64,000 bases of DNA from Enterobacillus tribolii (GTDB lineage: Bacteria > Pseudomonadota > Gammaproteobacteria > Enterobacterales > Enterobacteriaceae), in assembly GCF_003363015.1 (NCBI RefSeq), contig NZ_QRAP01000006.1:62001-126000 (forward strand), in the 5' to 3' direction. The translations under genes and the position numbers were made by a program. The notes beneath the pieces were generated by a model, which ran no database searches, was not told where the DNA came from, and saw nothing but the letters and a program-made list of their open reading frames with translations. Shown piece by piece: positions 28,453 through 38,142 of the stretch; the stretch's first letter is position 1, and the number at the start of each line of letters is the position of its first letter.

Positions 28453-28785
28453 ATGAGTTTATTCGTTTCCGACGCCTACGCCGCTGCCGGTGCACCGGCT
28501 CAGGGCAGCCCGTACTCGCTGGTTATCATGCTGGTCGTGTTCGGTTTGATTTTCTATTTTATGATCCTGCGCCCGCAGCAGAAACGCGCCAAAGACCACA
28601 AAAAACTGATGGACTCCATTTCCAAAGGGGATGAAGTGCTGACGACCGGCGGTCTGATCGGACGCGTGACCAAAGTGTCAGAAACCGGCTACATCGCCAT
28701 CGAACTGAACGAAAATAATGAAGTGATGATCAAACGTGACTTCGTGGCCGCCGTTCTGCCGAAAGGCACGATGAAGGCGCTGTAA
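28453..28785 (+). CDS. yajC: Sec translocon accessory protein YajC
   Basis: A 110-residue protein with one membrane helix (about residues 20-40) ending in [12 protein letters not shown] and a small soluble domain starting with G-D-E-V-L-T-x-G-G. It is the usual partner of SecDF and copurifies with SecDF-YidC and the AcrB pump in E. coli. GAGGGACATTAG gives a good ribosome site. secD begins 26 bases after the stop. Confidence 0.96.
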   Translation: MSLFVSDAYAAAGAPAQGSPYSLVIMLVVFGLIFYFMILRPQQKRAKDHKKLMDSISKGDEVLTTGGLIGRVTKVSETGYIAIELNENNEVMIKRDFVAAVLPKGTMKAL

Positions 28786-28811
28786 TTTTCGCTTTCCCGA
28801 AGGGAACTATC

Positions 28812-30662
28812 GTGTTAAACCGCTATCCTCTCTGGAAGTACATCATGCTGATCGTCGTGCTGGCGGTCGGTTTGCTGTATGCGCTTCCTAACCTCTACGG
28901 TGAGGATCCGGCCGTTCAGATCACTGGCGCGCGCGGCGTCGCCGCCAGTGAATCAACGTTGGATCAAATCCGTGGCGTGCTCGACAAAGAGCACATCGAA
29001 ACCAAATCCATTGCCCTGGAAAACGGCGCGATTCTGGCCCGTTTCAAAGATACGGACATCCAGCTCCGGGCGCGTGAAGCGCTGATCCCGGTGCTGGGTG
29101 ATAAATACGTCGTGGCGCTGAACCTGGCGCCGGCAACCCCGCTGTGGCTGACGAAGCTGGGCGCTGAGCCGATGAAGCTGGGTCTTGATCTGCGCGGCGG
29201 CGTTCATTTCCTGATGCAGGTGGACATGGACACTGCGCTGGGCAAGCTGCAGGAACAGACCATGGACTCCCTGCGCAGCGATCTGCGCGAGAAGGGCATT
29301 CCTTACGCGACCGTGCGTAAGCTGGACACCACCGGCAGCGTTGAAGTGCGTTTCCGTGATGCCGCTGCACGCGATCAGGCGAACAGCTACCTTTCCGGAC
29401 GCCATCGCGATCTGGTCTTCAGCAACAGCGGCGACAATATTCTGCGCGCCGTGATGACCGACGATCGTCTGCGTGAAGCCCGCGAGTACGCGGTGCAGCA
29501 GAACATCAATATCCTGCGTAACCGTGTTAACCAACTGGGCGTGGCCGAACCGCTGGTTCAGCGCCAGGGTGCCGACCGTATCGTGGTTGAACTGCCGGGT
29601 ATTCAGGACACTGCTCGCGCCAAAGAGATTCTGGGCGCGACGGCGACCCTGGAGTTCCGTCTGGTCAACACCAACGCGGATGCAACCGCGGCGGCCAATG
29701 GCCGTGTGCCGGGCGATTCCGAGGTGAAAAACACCCGTGACGGCCGTCCGGTGGTCTTGTACAAGCGCGTTATCCTGACCGGCGATCATATTACCGACTC
29801 CACCTCCAGCCAGGATGAGTTTAATAACCCTCAGGTTAACATCTCCCTGGACAGCGCAGGCGGCAGCGCCATGTCTAACTTCACCAAGGACAACATCGGC
29901 AAGCCGATGGCGACCCTGTTTGTGGAGTACAAAGACAGCGGCAGAAAAGATGCCAGCGGCAAGTCGATTCTGGCTAAGCAGGAAGAAGTGATCAACGTGG
30001 CGACGATTCAGTCCCGCCTTGGCAACAGCTTCCGTATTACCGGCATCGATAACCCGACCGAAGCCCGTCAGCTCTCCCTGCTGCTGCGCGCCGGTGCGCT
30101 GATCGCGCCGATTCAGATCGTGGAAGAACGCACCATCGGCCCGACGCTGGGGATGCAGAACATCACTCAGGGTCTGGAAGCGTGCCTGTGGGGCCTGGTG
30201 GCATCCATCGTCTTTATGGTGGTTTGGTATCGTAAGTTCGGCATGATCGCGACTACGGCGCTGTTGGCTAACCTGGTGCTGATCGTCGGCGTGATGTCCC
30301 TGTTGCCGGGCGCGACGCTGACCATGCCGGGTATTGCCGGTATCGTACTGACGCTGGCGGTGGCGGTAGACGCCAACGTACTGATTAACGAACGTATCAA
30401 GGAAGAACTCAAGAATGGCCGCTCCGTGCAGCAGGCGATTCATGAAGGCTACAAGGGGGCGTTCTCCAGTATTATCGACGCCAACCTGACCACGTTGATT
30501 ACGGCCATCATTCTGTACGCGGTGGGCACCGGTTCAATCAAGGGCTTTGCGATCACCACGGCTATCGGCGTGGCGACCTCAATGTTTACCGCGATTGTCG
30601 GCACCCGTGCCATTGTTAACCTGCTTTACGGCGGCAAACGCATCAACAAGCTGTCAATCTGA
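28812..30662 (+). CDS. secD: Protein translocase subunit SecD
   Basis: The 616-residue protein matches E. coli SecD (615): a first membrane helix, the large periplasmic P1 domain (about residues 30-440) with a G-L-D-L-R-G-G-V motif, and five more helices in the C-terminal part related to RND pumps. With SecF it uses the proton gradient to pull preproteins out of SecYEG on the periplasmic side. It starts with GTG after GGGAACTATC. secF starts 10 bases downstream. Confidence 0.97.
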   Translation: MLNRYPLWKYIMLIVVLAVGLLYALPNLYGEDPAVQITGARGVAASESTLDQIRGVLDKEHIETKSIALENGAILARFKDTDIQLRAREALIPVLGDKYVVALNLAPATPLWLTKLGAEPMKLGLDLRGGVHFLMQVDMDTALGKLQEQTMDSLRSDLREKGIPYATVRKLDTTGSVEVRFRDAAARDQANSYLSGRHRDLVFSNSGDNILRAVMTDDRLREAREYAVQQNINILRNRVNQLGVAEPLVQRQGADRIVVELPGIQDTARAKEILGATATLEFRLVNTNADATAAANGRVPGDSEVKNTRDGRPVVLYKRVILTGDHITDSTSSQDEFNNPQVNISLDSAGGSAMSNFTKDNIGKPMATLFVEYKDSGRKDASGKSILAKQEEVINVATIQSRLGNSFRITGIDNPTEARQLSLLLRAGALIAPIQIVEERTIGPTLGMQNITQGLEACLWGLVASIVFMVVWYRKFGMIATTALLANLVLIVGVMSLLPGATLTMPGIAGIVLTLAVAVDANVLINERIKEELKNGRSVQQAIHEGYKGAFSSIIDANLTTLITAIILYAVGTGSIKGFAITTAIGVATSMFTAIVGTRAIVNLLYGGKRINKLSI

Positions 30663-30672
30663 GGAACAGGCC

Positions 30673-31641
30673 GTGGCACAAGATTATACCGTTGAACAAT
30701 TGAACTATGGGCGCAGGGTCTATGACTTCATGCGCTGGGACTACGTGGCCTTTACCATTTCCGGCCTGTTGCTGATCGTTTCCTGCGCCATCATGTACAT
30801 GAAGGGCTTTAACTGGGGTCTGGACTTCACCGGTGGTACGGTGATCGAACTGACCGTGGATAAAGCGCCGGATCTCAATGAGATGCGTGACGTGCTGGAG
30901 AAAGCCGGTTTTGCCGATCCGATTGTGCAGAACTTTGGCAGCAGCCGCGACATCATGATCCGTATGCCGCCGGTAACCGGCGCGGAAGGTCAGGAACTGG
31001 GCAATAAAGTGGTTGGCGTGTTGCAGCAGTCGATCGACAGCAGCGCATCGGTTAAGCGTATTGAGTTCGTCGGCCCCAGCGTGGGCAGCGATCTGGCGCA
31101 GGCCGGCGCGATGGCGCTGTTGGTTGCGCTGATCAGTATCCTGATCTACGTCGGCTTCCGCTTTGAATGGCGTCTGGCGCTCGGGGCCGTGTTGTCCCTG
31201 GCGCACGACGTGGTGATCACGCTGGGCGTACTGTCGCTGTTCCACATCGAGATTGACCTGACCATCATCGCATCGCTGATGTCGGTTATCGGTTACTCGC
31301 TGAACGACAGTATCGTGGTTTCCGACCGTATCCGTGAGAACTTCCGTAAGATTCGCCGCGGAACGCCTTACGAGATCATGAACGTGTCGCTGACGCAAAC
31401 CCTGAGCCGTACCATCATGACGTCGGCAACGACGCTGGTGGTGGTGCTGATGCTCTACATCTTCGGCGGCGCGATGCTGAAAGGCTTCTCCCTGACGATG
31501 CTGATCGGGGTGACCATTGGTACTATTTCTTCCATCTACGTAGCATCAGCGCTGGCGCTGAAGCTGGGCATGAAGCGCGAGCACATGCTGCAGCAGAAGG
31601 TGGAGAAAGAAGGGGCCGACCAGCCTTCGATTCTGCCCTGA
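30673..31641 (+). CDS. secF: Protein translocase subunit SecF
   Basis: A 322-residue partner of SecD with six membrane helices; the first is followed by G-L-D-F-T-G-G-T. The C-terminal [12 protein letters not shown] segment equals that of E. coli SecF. I chose GTG at 30673 because the protein then begins [11 protein letters not shown] as in E. coli; an open frame 42 codons longer lies inside secD and is not credible. A strong terminator follows. Confidence 0.97.
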   Translation: MAQDYTVEQLNYGRRVYDFMRWDYVAFTISGLLLIVSCAIMYMKGFNWGLDFTGGTVIELTVDKAPDLNEMRDVLEKAGFADPIVQNFGSSRDIMIRMPPVTGAEGQELGNKVVGVLQQSIDSSASVKRIEFVGPSVGSDLAQAGAMALLVALISILIYVGFRFEWRLALGAVLSLAHDVVITLGVLSLFHIEIDLTIIASLMSVIGYSLNDSIVVSDRIRENFRKIRRGTPYEIMNVSLTQTLSRTIMTSATTLVVVLMLYIFGGAMLKGFSLTMLIGVTIGTISSIYVASALALKLGMKREHMLQQKVEKEGADQPSILP

Positions 31642-31662
31642 TGGCGTGAACGTACGTGTAAT

Positions 31663-31690
31663 AAAAAACCCCGGCTTGCCGGGGTTTTTT
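31663..31690. terminator. Bidirectional terminator between secF and yajI
   Basis: An A run, CCCCGGC, a short loop, GCCGGGG and a T run lie between convergent genes. Confidence 0.92.
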
Positions 31691-31706
31691 ATTTTGCCGC
31701 GCACGG

Positions 31707-32243
31707 TTACTGCTGGCGGACGTCATGTAAGTGAACGAATCCCAGTTCTTCCGGCGTTATGTCGCTCAGGCGTACTTCCATGCTGGTGACGTTAGTGGCA
31801 ACCAGCGGCGGGCTGAAGGTGAGGGTTTGCGCCAGGGCGTCGCCTTCCGACGGCTCTCCGGTGGCGGGATTGAGCTTGCCCCAGTTCAGTATGGCGCTGA
31901 AGCCCGGCAATACCGCGCCGGTGGCGTTTTTGATTTGCAGTACGGCCTTGCTGCCGCCGGCTTCCGGCTCAACGTGGTCAAGGCGTACGCGCAGCTGGCC
32001 GATGGCGGTCATGATCTGTGCATCGGCGTTGGCGCCGGCCAGCAAATAGACGCCGTTATCAGAGTTAGCGTTGAGCCGTACCTGGCGATCCAGCAGCGCG
32101 GTTTGGGTGTTCAAATGCTCGACTTTCTGCGTCAGCTCCTGAACTTCGGCCTGAAGCTGTTGTTCTTTTTCCGGCGCGGAGGCGCACGCCGTCAACATGA
32201 GCACCAGGGGAGTCACCAGGGCGACGGAATGAATTTTTGACAT
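31707..32243 (-). CDS. yajI: DUF3251 lipoprotein YajI
   Basis: The 178-residue protein has a lipoprotein signal with lipobox L-T-A-C (Cys20), then a short coiled coil (about residues 26-55), then a beta-rich domain of the DUF3251 family. E. coli yajI lies two genes past secF and just before nrdR. Here it is next to secF and separated from nrdR by chiC. Ala after the lipidated Cys suggests the outer membrane by the +2 rule. Its function is unknown. Confidence 0.82.
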   Translation of the reverse strand: MSKIHSVALVTPLVLMLTACASAPEKEQQLQAEVQELTQKVEHLNTQTALLDRQVRLNANSDNGVYLLAGANADAQIMTAIGQLRVRLDHVEPEAGGSKAVLQIKNATGAVLPGFSAILNWGKLNPATGEPSEGDALAQTLTFSPPLVATNVTSMEVRLSDITPEELGFVHLHDVRQQ

Positions 32244-32327
32244 GGTTTCACCTGATTTATTATTGACATAGCTTAAAGACTAATCTGCTTTGCGATGAAA
32301 GTCACATGCTGTTTGTGGGCTGAGTAA

Positions 32328-32356
32328 GAAAAAACCCGCCGGAAGCGGGCGGGTTT
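32328..32356 (-). terminator. Terminator after chiC
   Basis: On the minus strand CCCGCC, a seven-base loop, GGCGGG and a T run lie about 25 bases after the chiC stop. Confidence 0.85.
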
Positions 32357-32381
32357 GGTTGCAAAAACGTGGCGGAAAAAC

Positions 32382-33650
32382 TCAGACTGCCTGCCACAGC
32401 GTGAAGCAGATGTCCGGCGTCCAGCCTGCGTTGGAAAGGTTGCTGTTGATGCAGACGTAGTGCGCGCCTTTGTAGGTGCACTTGTCGCCCGGCATATACT
32501 GATGACCCAGTTCCCAGGCTGGGTACTCTTCATCGCTGCTGCCGCCTTCATCCGGCACAACCGGTGTTTCGTCCGGCGTTTCCGGTTCAACGGGTTCTAC
32601 AGGTTCAACCGGATCTACAGGGTCTACCGGATCGGTGGTTTCTTCTTCTTCCGGATCGACCGGCAGTACGCTGCCGCCGTGGATCAGGCCGGTGTAGCGG
32701 TTGCAGAATTCCCAGTTATACGCTTTACCGGCTTTGTCCTGACCGTTATCCCAGTTGATGGACCAGGTCATCAGGCCCTTGATTGTCAGGTTAGCTGCGT
32801 CCAGGCGGGCGAAAGCGTTATAAACGGCGGTCGGATCGACGACGTAACCGGTAGCTGCTGCGTCGTTGCTGCTCGGCAGGCCGATGGCGAACTTGTTCGC
32901 CGGGATCTTCACGTAGCCGCGGGTGCCGGTAACGATGCTCTGGGTCATGTAGAACAGGAAGTCTTCCTTCATGGCGTCGTTGTTCTGGGTGATCCAGGCG
33001 TTCTTTTCGTCAACCCAGATGCCGTCGCCGCCCTGGTTGTAGAACTGCGGGGCGATGAAGTCATAGTAGCCTTCCAGCGCATTGATGTACGCCAGGTAGT
33101 TACCACCTTCGCGCAGGTAGGGGAATTCCGGCGCCATGCTGATGATGAAGTGCTTGCCCTGGGCTTTGTAATAGTCTTTGACCATTTTCAGCGCGGCAGG
33201 CAGTACGGTTTTATTGTCTGCAGCGATAATCGCTGATTGTTCCAGGTCGATATCCAGACCATCAAAACCGTAGGTTTCAACCAGGCGAATCAGTTCGTCT
33301 GCGAATGCCTGCTCGTCGCCGGCTTTCAGCTCGATGTGCGCATCCGCGCCGCCCAGCGAAATCAGCACCACGCGGCCCTGGCTGTTCAGGACGGCGATCT
33401 GGCGGCGAAATTCTTCGTCCGTGGCGTTGTAAGGTTTGAAGGTCGGGATACCTTCGCCTTTCATAAAGGAAACCGCCACGACGTTGTAGGCTTCCGGGAT
33501 GTCCAGAAGAGTCATCGCCTTGGAAGTACCCTGCTGATAACCGTCATGACCGTCGGATGCCCAGTTGTGCCAGAAACCCATCATGATTTTTTTGCCTTCC
33601 AGTGAAGGCATGGACGTGGCGTTATCCGCGCCGGATTTAATAAGAGCCAT
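32382..33650 (-). CDS. chiC: Family 18 chitinase, ChiC-like, with C-terminal chitin-binding domain
   Basis: The 422-residue protein follows Serratia marcescens ChiC closely over the catalytic domain (about residues 20-325). The GH18 signature D-G-L-D-I-D-L-E gives Asp133, Asp135 and catalytic Glu137. An acidic Pro-Val-Asp/Glu linker (about 325-375) takes the place of the fibronectin type III domain of Serratia ChiC, and a CBM5/12-type chitin-binding domain (about 376-422, A-G-W-T-P-D and L-W-Q) ends the protein. There is no signal peptide; Serratia ChiC also lacks one and leaves the cell through a holin/endopeptidase route, of which nothing is seen here. The ATG at 33650 follows AGAGG and gives the family N-terminus. 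The gene occupies the position of yajD/tsx in E. coli. Confidence 0.92.
   Translation of the reverse strand: MALIKSGADNATSMPSLEGKKIMMGFWHNWASDGHDGYQQGTSKAMTLLDIPEAYNVVAVSFMKGEGIPTFKPYNATDEEFRRQIAVLNSQGRVVLISLGGADAHIELKAGDEQAFADELIRLVETYGFDGLDIDLEQSAIIAADNKTVLPAALKMVKDYYKAQGKHFIISMAPEFPYLREGGNYLAYINALEGYYDFIAPQFYNQGGDGIWVDEKNAWITQNNDAMKEDFLFYMTQSIVTGTRGYVKIPANKFAIGLPSSNDAAATGYVVDPTAVYNAFARLDAANLTIKGLMTWSINWDNGQDKAGKAYNWEFCNRYTGLIHGGSVLPVDPEEEETTDPVDPVDPVEPVEPVEPETPDETPVVPDEGGSSDEEYPAWELGHQYMPGDKCTYKGAHYVCINSNLSNAGWTPDICFTLWQAV
32584..32628 (-). repeat. 9-bp tandem repeat encoding the ChiC linker
   Basis: Five imperfect units on the pattern GG-(T/A/G)-TC-(A/T)-AC-N encode alternating Val-Asp/Glu-Pro in the chitinase linker. 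Such in-frame repeats can change length by slippage without breaking the gene. Confidence 0.7.
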
Positions 33651-33896
33651 AATCAGAACCTCTAGTGTCATTGTTTGAGAAACGTCGTTGTTGCAAAAGC
33701 GGCTCAAGAATAAGAGGCGGGTCAGACATTGGGTAATCACGTCATGTCACGTTTTCTCACCGTGAAAAATGAGGCTTTTTTATTGCCATTACGCGGAGAT
33801 TAACGCCGTTAACAAACAGATCAACGTTGAGCCTTTATTGTCTTCCGGGTTGCAGGGTAAACTAATGCCCAAACATGTTTTTTATCAGGGAGCCTT

Positions 33897-34346
33897 ATGC
33901 ATTGTCCGTTCTGTTCCGCCGTTGATACCAAGGTCATTGACTCCCGCCTGGTTGGCGATGGGTCCCAGGTTCGCCGTCGTCGCCAGTGTCTGGTGTGCAA
34001 TGAACGATTCACTACGTTTGAAGTGGCGGAACTGGTCATGCCGCGCATCATCAAGAGCAATGATGTCCGTGAGCCGTTCAATGAGGATAAGTTGCGTAAA
34101 GGAATGCTGAAGGCGCTGGAAAAACGCCCGGTCAGTTCAGACGACGTCGAGATGGCTATCAGCCACATAAAATCTCAGCTCCGGGCGACCGGTGAGCGTG
34201 AGGTGCCGGCGAAGATGGTGGGGAATCTGGTGATGGATGCCCTGAAGAAGCTGGATAAAGTGGCGTACATCCGCTTTGCTTCGGTTTACCGCAGCTTTGA
34301 AGACATTCGTGAATTCGGCGAAGAAATCGCCAGGCTCCAGGACTAA
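33897..34346 (+). CDS. nrdR: Transcriptional repressor NrdR
   Basis: A 149-residue repressor of ribonucleotide reductase genes, the same length as in E. coli. An N-terminal zinc ribbon (Cys3, Cys6, Cys31, Cys34 with R-R-R-R-Q before the second pair) is followed by an ATP-cone domain (about residues 49-139) that senses ATP and dATP. The ATG follows AGGGAG. ribD begins 44 bases after the stop, so nrdR heads the riboflavin gene cluster as in E. coli. The divergent chiC gene lies upstream. Confidence 0.97.
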   Translation: MHCPFCSAVDTKVIDSRLVGDGSQVRRRRQCLVCNERFTTFEVAELVMPRIIKSNDVREPFNEDKLRKGMLKALEKRPVSSDDVEMAISHIKSQLRATGEREVPAKMVGNLVMDALKKLDKVAYIRFASVYRSFEDIREFGEEIARLQD

Positions 34347-34390
34347 TTCCTTTATGCCGCATCCGGCGGCGCATTCAGGCAGGGTAAGGC

Positions 34391-35506
34391 ATGCAACAAA
34401 TACGCGGTGATGAATTTTATATGGCGCGGGCGTTTGAACTGGCGCGCCGCGGGCGCTTTACCACCCCGCCCAATCCTAATGTGGGATGCGTTATCGTGCG
34501 CGACGGCGAGATCGTCGGCGAAGGTTTCCACCTGCGTGCGGGGGAGCCTCACGCGGAGGTTCATGCTCTGCGTATGGCGGGGGAAAAGGCGCGCGGAGCG
34601 ACCGCGTACGTTACCCTGGAACCGTGCAGCCATCACGGACGAACGCCGCCCTGTGCTGATGCGCTGGTCGCCGCCGGCGTCAGCCGGGTGGTGGCCGCGA
34701 TGCAGGATCCTAACCCACAGGTGGCCGGGCGCGGCTTATATCGCCTGCAACAGGCGGGCGTTGACGTCAGCCACGGCCTGATGATGGCGGAGGCGGAGGC
34801 CATCAACCGGGGCTTCCTCAAACGCATGCGCACCGGGTTTCCCTTCGTGCAGCTAAAACTTGGGGCGTCGCTGGACGGAAAAACGGCCATGGCGTCCGGC
34901 GAAAGCCAGTGGATTACCTCTCCCGCCGCGCGTCAGGACGTGCAGCGGCTGCGGGCGCAAAGCTCGGCTATCCTGAGCAGCAGCGCGACGGTGCTGGCGG
35001 ACGATCCTTCCCTTACCGTGCGCTGGGCGGAGCTGGATGAAGAAACGCGCCGCCTTTACCCGCAGGAAAATCTGCGTCAGCCGCTGCGGGTGATCGTTGA
35101 TGGCCGCAACCGCGTGACGCCGGAACATAAACTGATTTCTCAGCCGGGGGAAACCCTGCTGGCGTGCAGGCAGCCTGACGGCGCCGGATGGCCGGATAAT
35201 GTGCGCCAGATTGCCGTGCCGGAACACGGGGAGTATCTCGACCTGGTATCGCTGATGATGCAACTGGGGCGGATGCAGGTGAATTCTGTCTGGGTTGAGG
35301 CCGGCGCGACGCTGGCCGGCGCCTTGTTGCGCGCCGGCGTAGTGGATGAGCTTATCGTCTATATGGCACCCAGGCTGCTGGGCGATGCCGCCCGCGGGAT
35401 GTGCCTTCTGCCCGGCCTGGAAACGCTGGCGGACTGTCCGTCATTCATCTTTAAACAAATAACGCAGGTCGGACCTGACGTCCGCCTGATCTTACAGCCT
35501 GTTTGA
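34391..35506 (+). CDS. ribD: Bifunctional riboflavin biosynthesis deaminase/reductase RibD
   Basis: The 371-residue protein joins a zinc-dependent deaminase (about residues 1-145, H-A-E-V-H-A and P-C-S-H-H-G-R-T-P-P-C) and an NADPH-dependent reductase (about 147-371, starting P-F-V-Q-L-K-L-G-A-S-L-D-G-K). It carries out the second and third steps of riboflavin synthesis from GTP. No FMN riboswitch is seen upstream. ribH follows after a 99-base gap. Confidence 0.96.
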   Translation: MQQIRGDEFYMARAFELARRGRFTTPPNPNVGCVIVRDGEIVGEGFHLRAGEPHAEVHALRMAGEKARGATAYVTLEPCSHHGRTPPCADALVAAGVSRVVAAMQDPNPQVAGRGLYRLQQAGVDVSHGLMMAEAEAINRGFLKRMRTGFPFVQLKLGASLDGKTAMASGESQWITSPAARQDVQRLRAQSSAILSSSATVLADDPSLTVRWAELDEETRRLYPQENLRQPLRVIVDGRNRVTPEHKLISQPGETLLACRQPDGAGWPDNVRQIAVPEHGEYLDLVSLMMQLGRMQVNSVWVEAGATLAGALLRAGVVDELIVYMAPRLLGDAARGMCLLPGLETLADCPSFIFKQITQVGPDVRLILQPV

Positions 35507-35542
35507 ATGCCGGAGGGGAAAAGCCGGCGCGCAGGTTGTCAA

Positions 35543-35557
35543 AGAATGTGGTAGAAT
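35543..35557 (+). promoter_or_regulatory. Possible extended -10 promoter of ribH
   Basis: TGTGG-TAGAAT ends 48 bases before the ribH start. No -35 hexamer lies at the right distance, so this is an extended -10 candidate only. Confidence 0.35.
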
Positions 35558-35605
35558 CCGCCCCCTCCGCGGAACACCGTAACCGTAACGAATAAAGGAA
35601 ACCGT

Positions 35606-36076
35606 ATGAAAACGATTGAAGGCGTTGTAGCCGCTCCGGGTGCCCGTGTCGCTATCGCCATTGCGCGTTTTAATAACTTCATTAACGATAGCCTGCTGGA
35701 AGGCGCGGTTGATGCACTGAAGCGCATCGGTCAGGTTTCTGATGACGATATTACCGTGGTATGGGTGCCGGGCGCTTATGAGCTGCCGCTGACCGTACGC
35801 GCGCTGGTTGACACCAAACGCTACGACGCCGTCGTTGCGCTGGGCACGGTCATCCGCGGGGGTACCGCACACTTTGAATTCGTGGCCGGGGAATGCAGTT
35901 CCGGTCTTGCCAGCGTGGCGATGGAAAGCGTCGTGCCGGTTGCCTTCGGCGTACTGACCACCGAGAGCATTGAGCAGGCCATTGAGCGTGCGGGCACCAA
36001 AGCCGGCAACAAAGGCGCCGAAGCCGCAATGACCGCACTGGAAATGATCAACGTCATTAAAGCCATCAAGGCCTGA
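35606..36076 (+). CDS. ribH: 6,7-dimethyl-8-ribityllumazine synthase
   Basis: The 156-residue subunit (E. coli RibE/RibH 156) condenses the ribityl-amino-uracil intermediate with 3,4-dihydroxy-2-butanone 4-phosphate. The A-R-F-N-x-F-I substrate loop, W-V-P-G-A-Y-E-L-P and the catalytic-His region G-T-A-H-F-E-F are present. AAAGGAA precedes the ATG. nusB follows 23 bases downstream. Confidence 0.97.
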   Translation: MKTIEGVVAAPGARVAIAIARFNNFINDSLLEGAVDALKRIGQVSDDDITVVWVPGAYELPLTVRALVDTKRYDAVVALGTVIRGGTAHFEFVAGECSSGLASVAMESVVPVAFGVLTTESIEQAIERAGTKAGNKGAEAAMTALEMINVIKAIKA

Positions 36077-36099
36077 TTTAGTTTAGTAAGGGGAAATCC

Positions 36100-36519
36100 G
36101 TGAAACCTGCCGCTCGTCGCCGCGCCCGTGAATGTGCCGTTCAGGCCTTGTACTCCTGGCAACTGTCCGGGAATGACATTGCCGATGTTGAATTACAGTT
36201 CCTGACGGAGCAGGACGTTAAAGACGTGGACGTCAACTATTTCCGCGAGTTGTTGGCCGGTGTTGCCAACAATGCGGAATATCTCGATAACCTGATGGCG
36301 CCGGTGCTGTCCCGTCAGTTAAATGAGTTGGGGCAGGTGGAAAAGGCGATTTTGCGCGTTTCCCTGTTTGAACTGAGCAAACGTGAAGACGTGCCGTACA
36401 AAGTGGCGATCAACGAAGGCATCGAACTGGCAAAAACGTTCGGCGCTGAAGACAGCCATAAATTTGTTAACGGGGTGCTGGATAAAGTCGCGCCTACGGT
36501 ACGCAAAAACAGAAAATAA
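36100..36519 (+). CDS. nusB: Transcription antitermination protein NusB
   Basis: A 139-residue all-helical RNA-binding protein that pairs with NusE (S10) on boxA of rRNA operons. The Arg-rich start [17 protein letters not shown] and the C-terminal [14 protein letters not shown] block are the same as in E. coli. It begins with GTG after AAGGGGAA, also as in E. coli. Confidence 0.97.
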   Translation: MKPAARRRARECAVQALYSWQLSGNDIADVELQFLTEQDVKDVDVNYFRELLAGVANNAEYLDNLMAPVLSRQLNELGQVEKAILRVSLFELSKREDVPYKVAINEGIELAKTFGAEDSHKFVNGVLDKVAPTVRKNRK

Positions 36520-36562
36520 CGCGGCCGGCAGTCAATGCGGGGTTTCTGCGGATACAGACCTG

Positions 36563-36588
36563 AAGGCCGGGAAACCGGCCTTTTGTTT
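36563..36588 (+). terminator. Terminator between nusB and thiL
   Basis: AAGGCCGG, GAAA loop, CCGGCCTT, then TTTTG-TTT. It lies 43 bases after nusB, so thiL expression may depend on partial read-through. Confidence 0.7.
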
Positions 36589-36633
36589 GCGTTTTTTCCG
36601 TGATTTTCTTCAATGATTAGTGAGGATAACCTC

Positions 36634-37605
36634 ATGTCATGTGGCGAGTTCGATATTATTGCCCGCTATTTTAACCGGCAGCGCAATGTGCGCCGGGATG
36701 TCCTGCAGGGGATCGGCGATGACTGCGCGCTGATGTCCGTGGCGGAAAAGCAGCAGCTTGCCGTCAGTTGCGATACGTTGGTCGCCGGAAACCATTTTTT
36801 ACCCGATATTGCGCCTGCCGATCTGGGTCACAAGGCGCTGGCGGTGAACATCAGCGATCTGGCGGCGATGGGCGCCGATCCTGCCTGGGTTTCTCTGGCG
36901 CTGACGTTACCGGAAATCGATGAAGAATGGCTTGCCGCCTTCAGTGATGCGTTGTTTGAACAACTGGATTACTACGATATGCAGTTGATCGGCGGCGATA
37001 CGACGCGCGGCCCGCTGTCGATGACGCTGACCGTGCACGGCCTGGTGCCGGCCGGGCGTGCATTGCTGCGCAGCGGCGCACGCATCGGCGACTGGATCTA
37101 CGTGACCGGAACGCTGGGCGACAGCGCCGCCGGGCTGGCATTGTTGCAGGACCGCTTGTCCGTTGCGGATAAAGATCAGCGCGATTTCCTGCTCCGGCGC
37201 CATCTGCGCCCGCAGCCGCGCGTGTTGCAGGGGCAGGCGCTGCGTGATTTAGCCAGCGCGGCGATCGATATTTCAGATGGCCTGATTTCCGACCTGGGGC
37301 ATATTCTGAAGGCCAGCGCCTGCGGTGCGAACCTGTATCTGGACGATCTGCCCATTTCTGCGGCGTTGCAGGCAGCGTGTCCGCGTGAGCAGGTGCTACA
37401 GTGGGGATTGTCCGGCGGTGAAGACTATGAATTGTGTTTTACCGTGCCGGAGCTTAACCGGGGAGCGCTGGACGTTGCCCTGGGTTCTCTGGGCGTGGAT
37501 TTCACCTGCGTCGGCCAGATAACGCCGGCAACGGAAGGATTACAACTGTGGCAGGGCGAACAGCGCCTGGAGCCGCAATGGCGGGGGTACGATCACTTTG
37601 GGTAA
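36634..37605 (+). CDS. thiL: Thiamine-phosphate kinase ThiL
   Basis: The 323-residue enzyme adds the second phosphate to thiamine monophosphate, making the active cofactor. Key blocks are G-I-G-D-D-C-A near residue 29, D-T-L-V-A-G-x-H-F, the [10 protein letters not shown] nucleotide loop, I-G-G-D-T-T-R-G and D-I-S-D-G-L. The start at 36634 is used because GAGG lies eight bases upstream and the protein then begins M-S-C-G-E-F like E. coli ThiL; an in-frame ATG seven codons earlier is less likely. The end overlaps pgpA by eight bases. Confidence 0.95.
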   Translation: MSCGEFDIIARYFNRQRNVRRDVLQGIGDDCALMSVAEKQQLAVSCDTLVAGNHFLPDIAPADLGHKALAVNISDLAAMGADPAWVSLALTLPEIDEEWLAAFSDALFEQLDYYDMQLIGGDTTRGPLSMTLTVHGLVPAGRALLRSGARIGDWIYVTGTLGDSAAGLALLQDRLSVADKDQRDFLLRRHLRPQPRVLQGQALRDLASAAIDISDGLISDLGHILKASACGANLYLDDLPISAALQAACPREQVLQWGLSGGEDYELCFTVPELNRGALDVALGSLGVDFTCVGQITPATEGLQLWQGEQRLEPQWRGYDHFG

Positions 37606-38101
37606 ACTCAGTAAGGAAGATAGCATCGCGGCGAAAGCCCGGCTGCGTATGAGCAATCCGTGGCATTTGCTGGCGACGGGATTCGGCAGCGGGTTAAGCC
37701 CGTGGATGCCGGGAACGATGGGATCGATTGCGGCAATCCCGTTTTGGCTGTTGCTGATCCAGTTGCCGTTGCAGCTTTATTCGCTGGTGGTGATGTTCAG
37801 CTTCTGCATCGGCATTTATATATGCAGCCGCACGTCGCGGGACATCGGCGTGCACGATCACGGCAGCATCGTGTGGGATGAGTTCGTCGGGATGTGGATT
37901 ACGCTGATAGCGCTGCCGGTGAACAGCTGGCAGTGGGTACTGGCGGGGTTCGTCGTGTTCCGCATTCTGGACGCGGCAAAGCCGTGGCCGATTAGCTGGT
38001 TTGACCGGCGGATTCACGGAGGAACCGGGATCATGGTGGACGATGTTGTCGCCGGGGTGCTTGCGGCCGCGGTGATTTTTGGCGTGGGGCATTATTGGTA
38101 G
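37598..38101 (+). CDS. pgpA: Phosphatidylglycerophosphatase A
   Basis: A 167-residue inner-membrane enzyme that dephosphorylates phosphatidylglycerol phosphate. The conserved [16 protein letters not shown] start, the [15 protein letters not shown] motif with acidic active-site residues and the C-terminal I-M-V-D-D-V-V-A-G are seen. The likely start is TTG at 37598, overlapping the thiL stop with GGGGG upstream. The first in-frame ATG (37649) would remove 17 residues just before the conserved part. It converges with dxs. Confidence 0.93.
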   Translation: MGKLSKEDSIAAKARLRMSNPWHLLATGFGSGLSPWMPGTMGSIAAIPFWLLLIQLPLQLYSLVVMFSFCIGIYICSRTSRDIGVHDHGSIVWDEFVGMWITLIALPVNSWQWVLAGFVVFRILDAAKPWPISWFDRRIHGGTGIMVDDVVAGVLAAAVIFGVGHYW

Positions 38102-38114
38102 TGTTGCTGCAGCC

Positions 38115-38134
38115 GGGCAGGCTTGCGCCTGCCC
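38115..38134. terminator. Hairpin between convergent pgpA and dxs
   Basis: A perfect 8-bp stem (GGGCAGGC with GCCTGCCC, TTGC loop) between two converging genes. The T tract is missing, so termination may need Rho or be partial. Confidence 0.5.
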
Positions 38135-38142
38135 GTTGAGTC

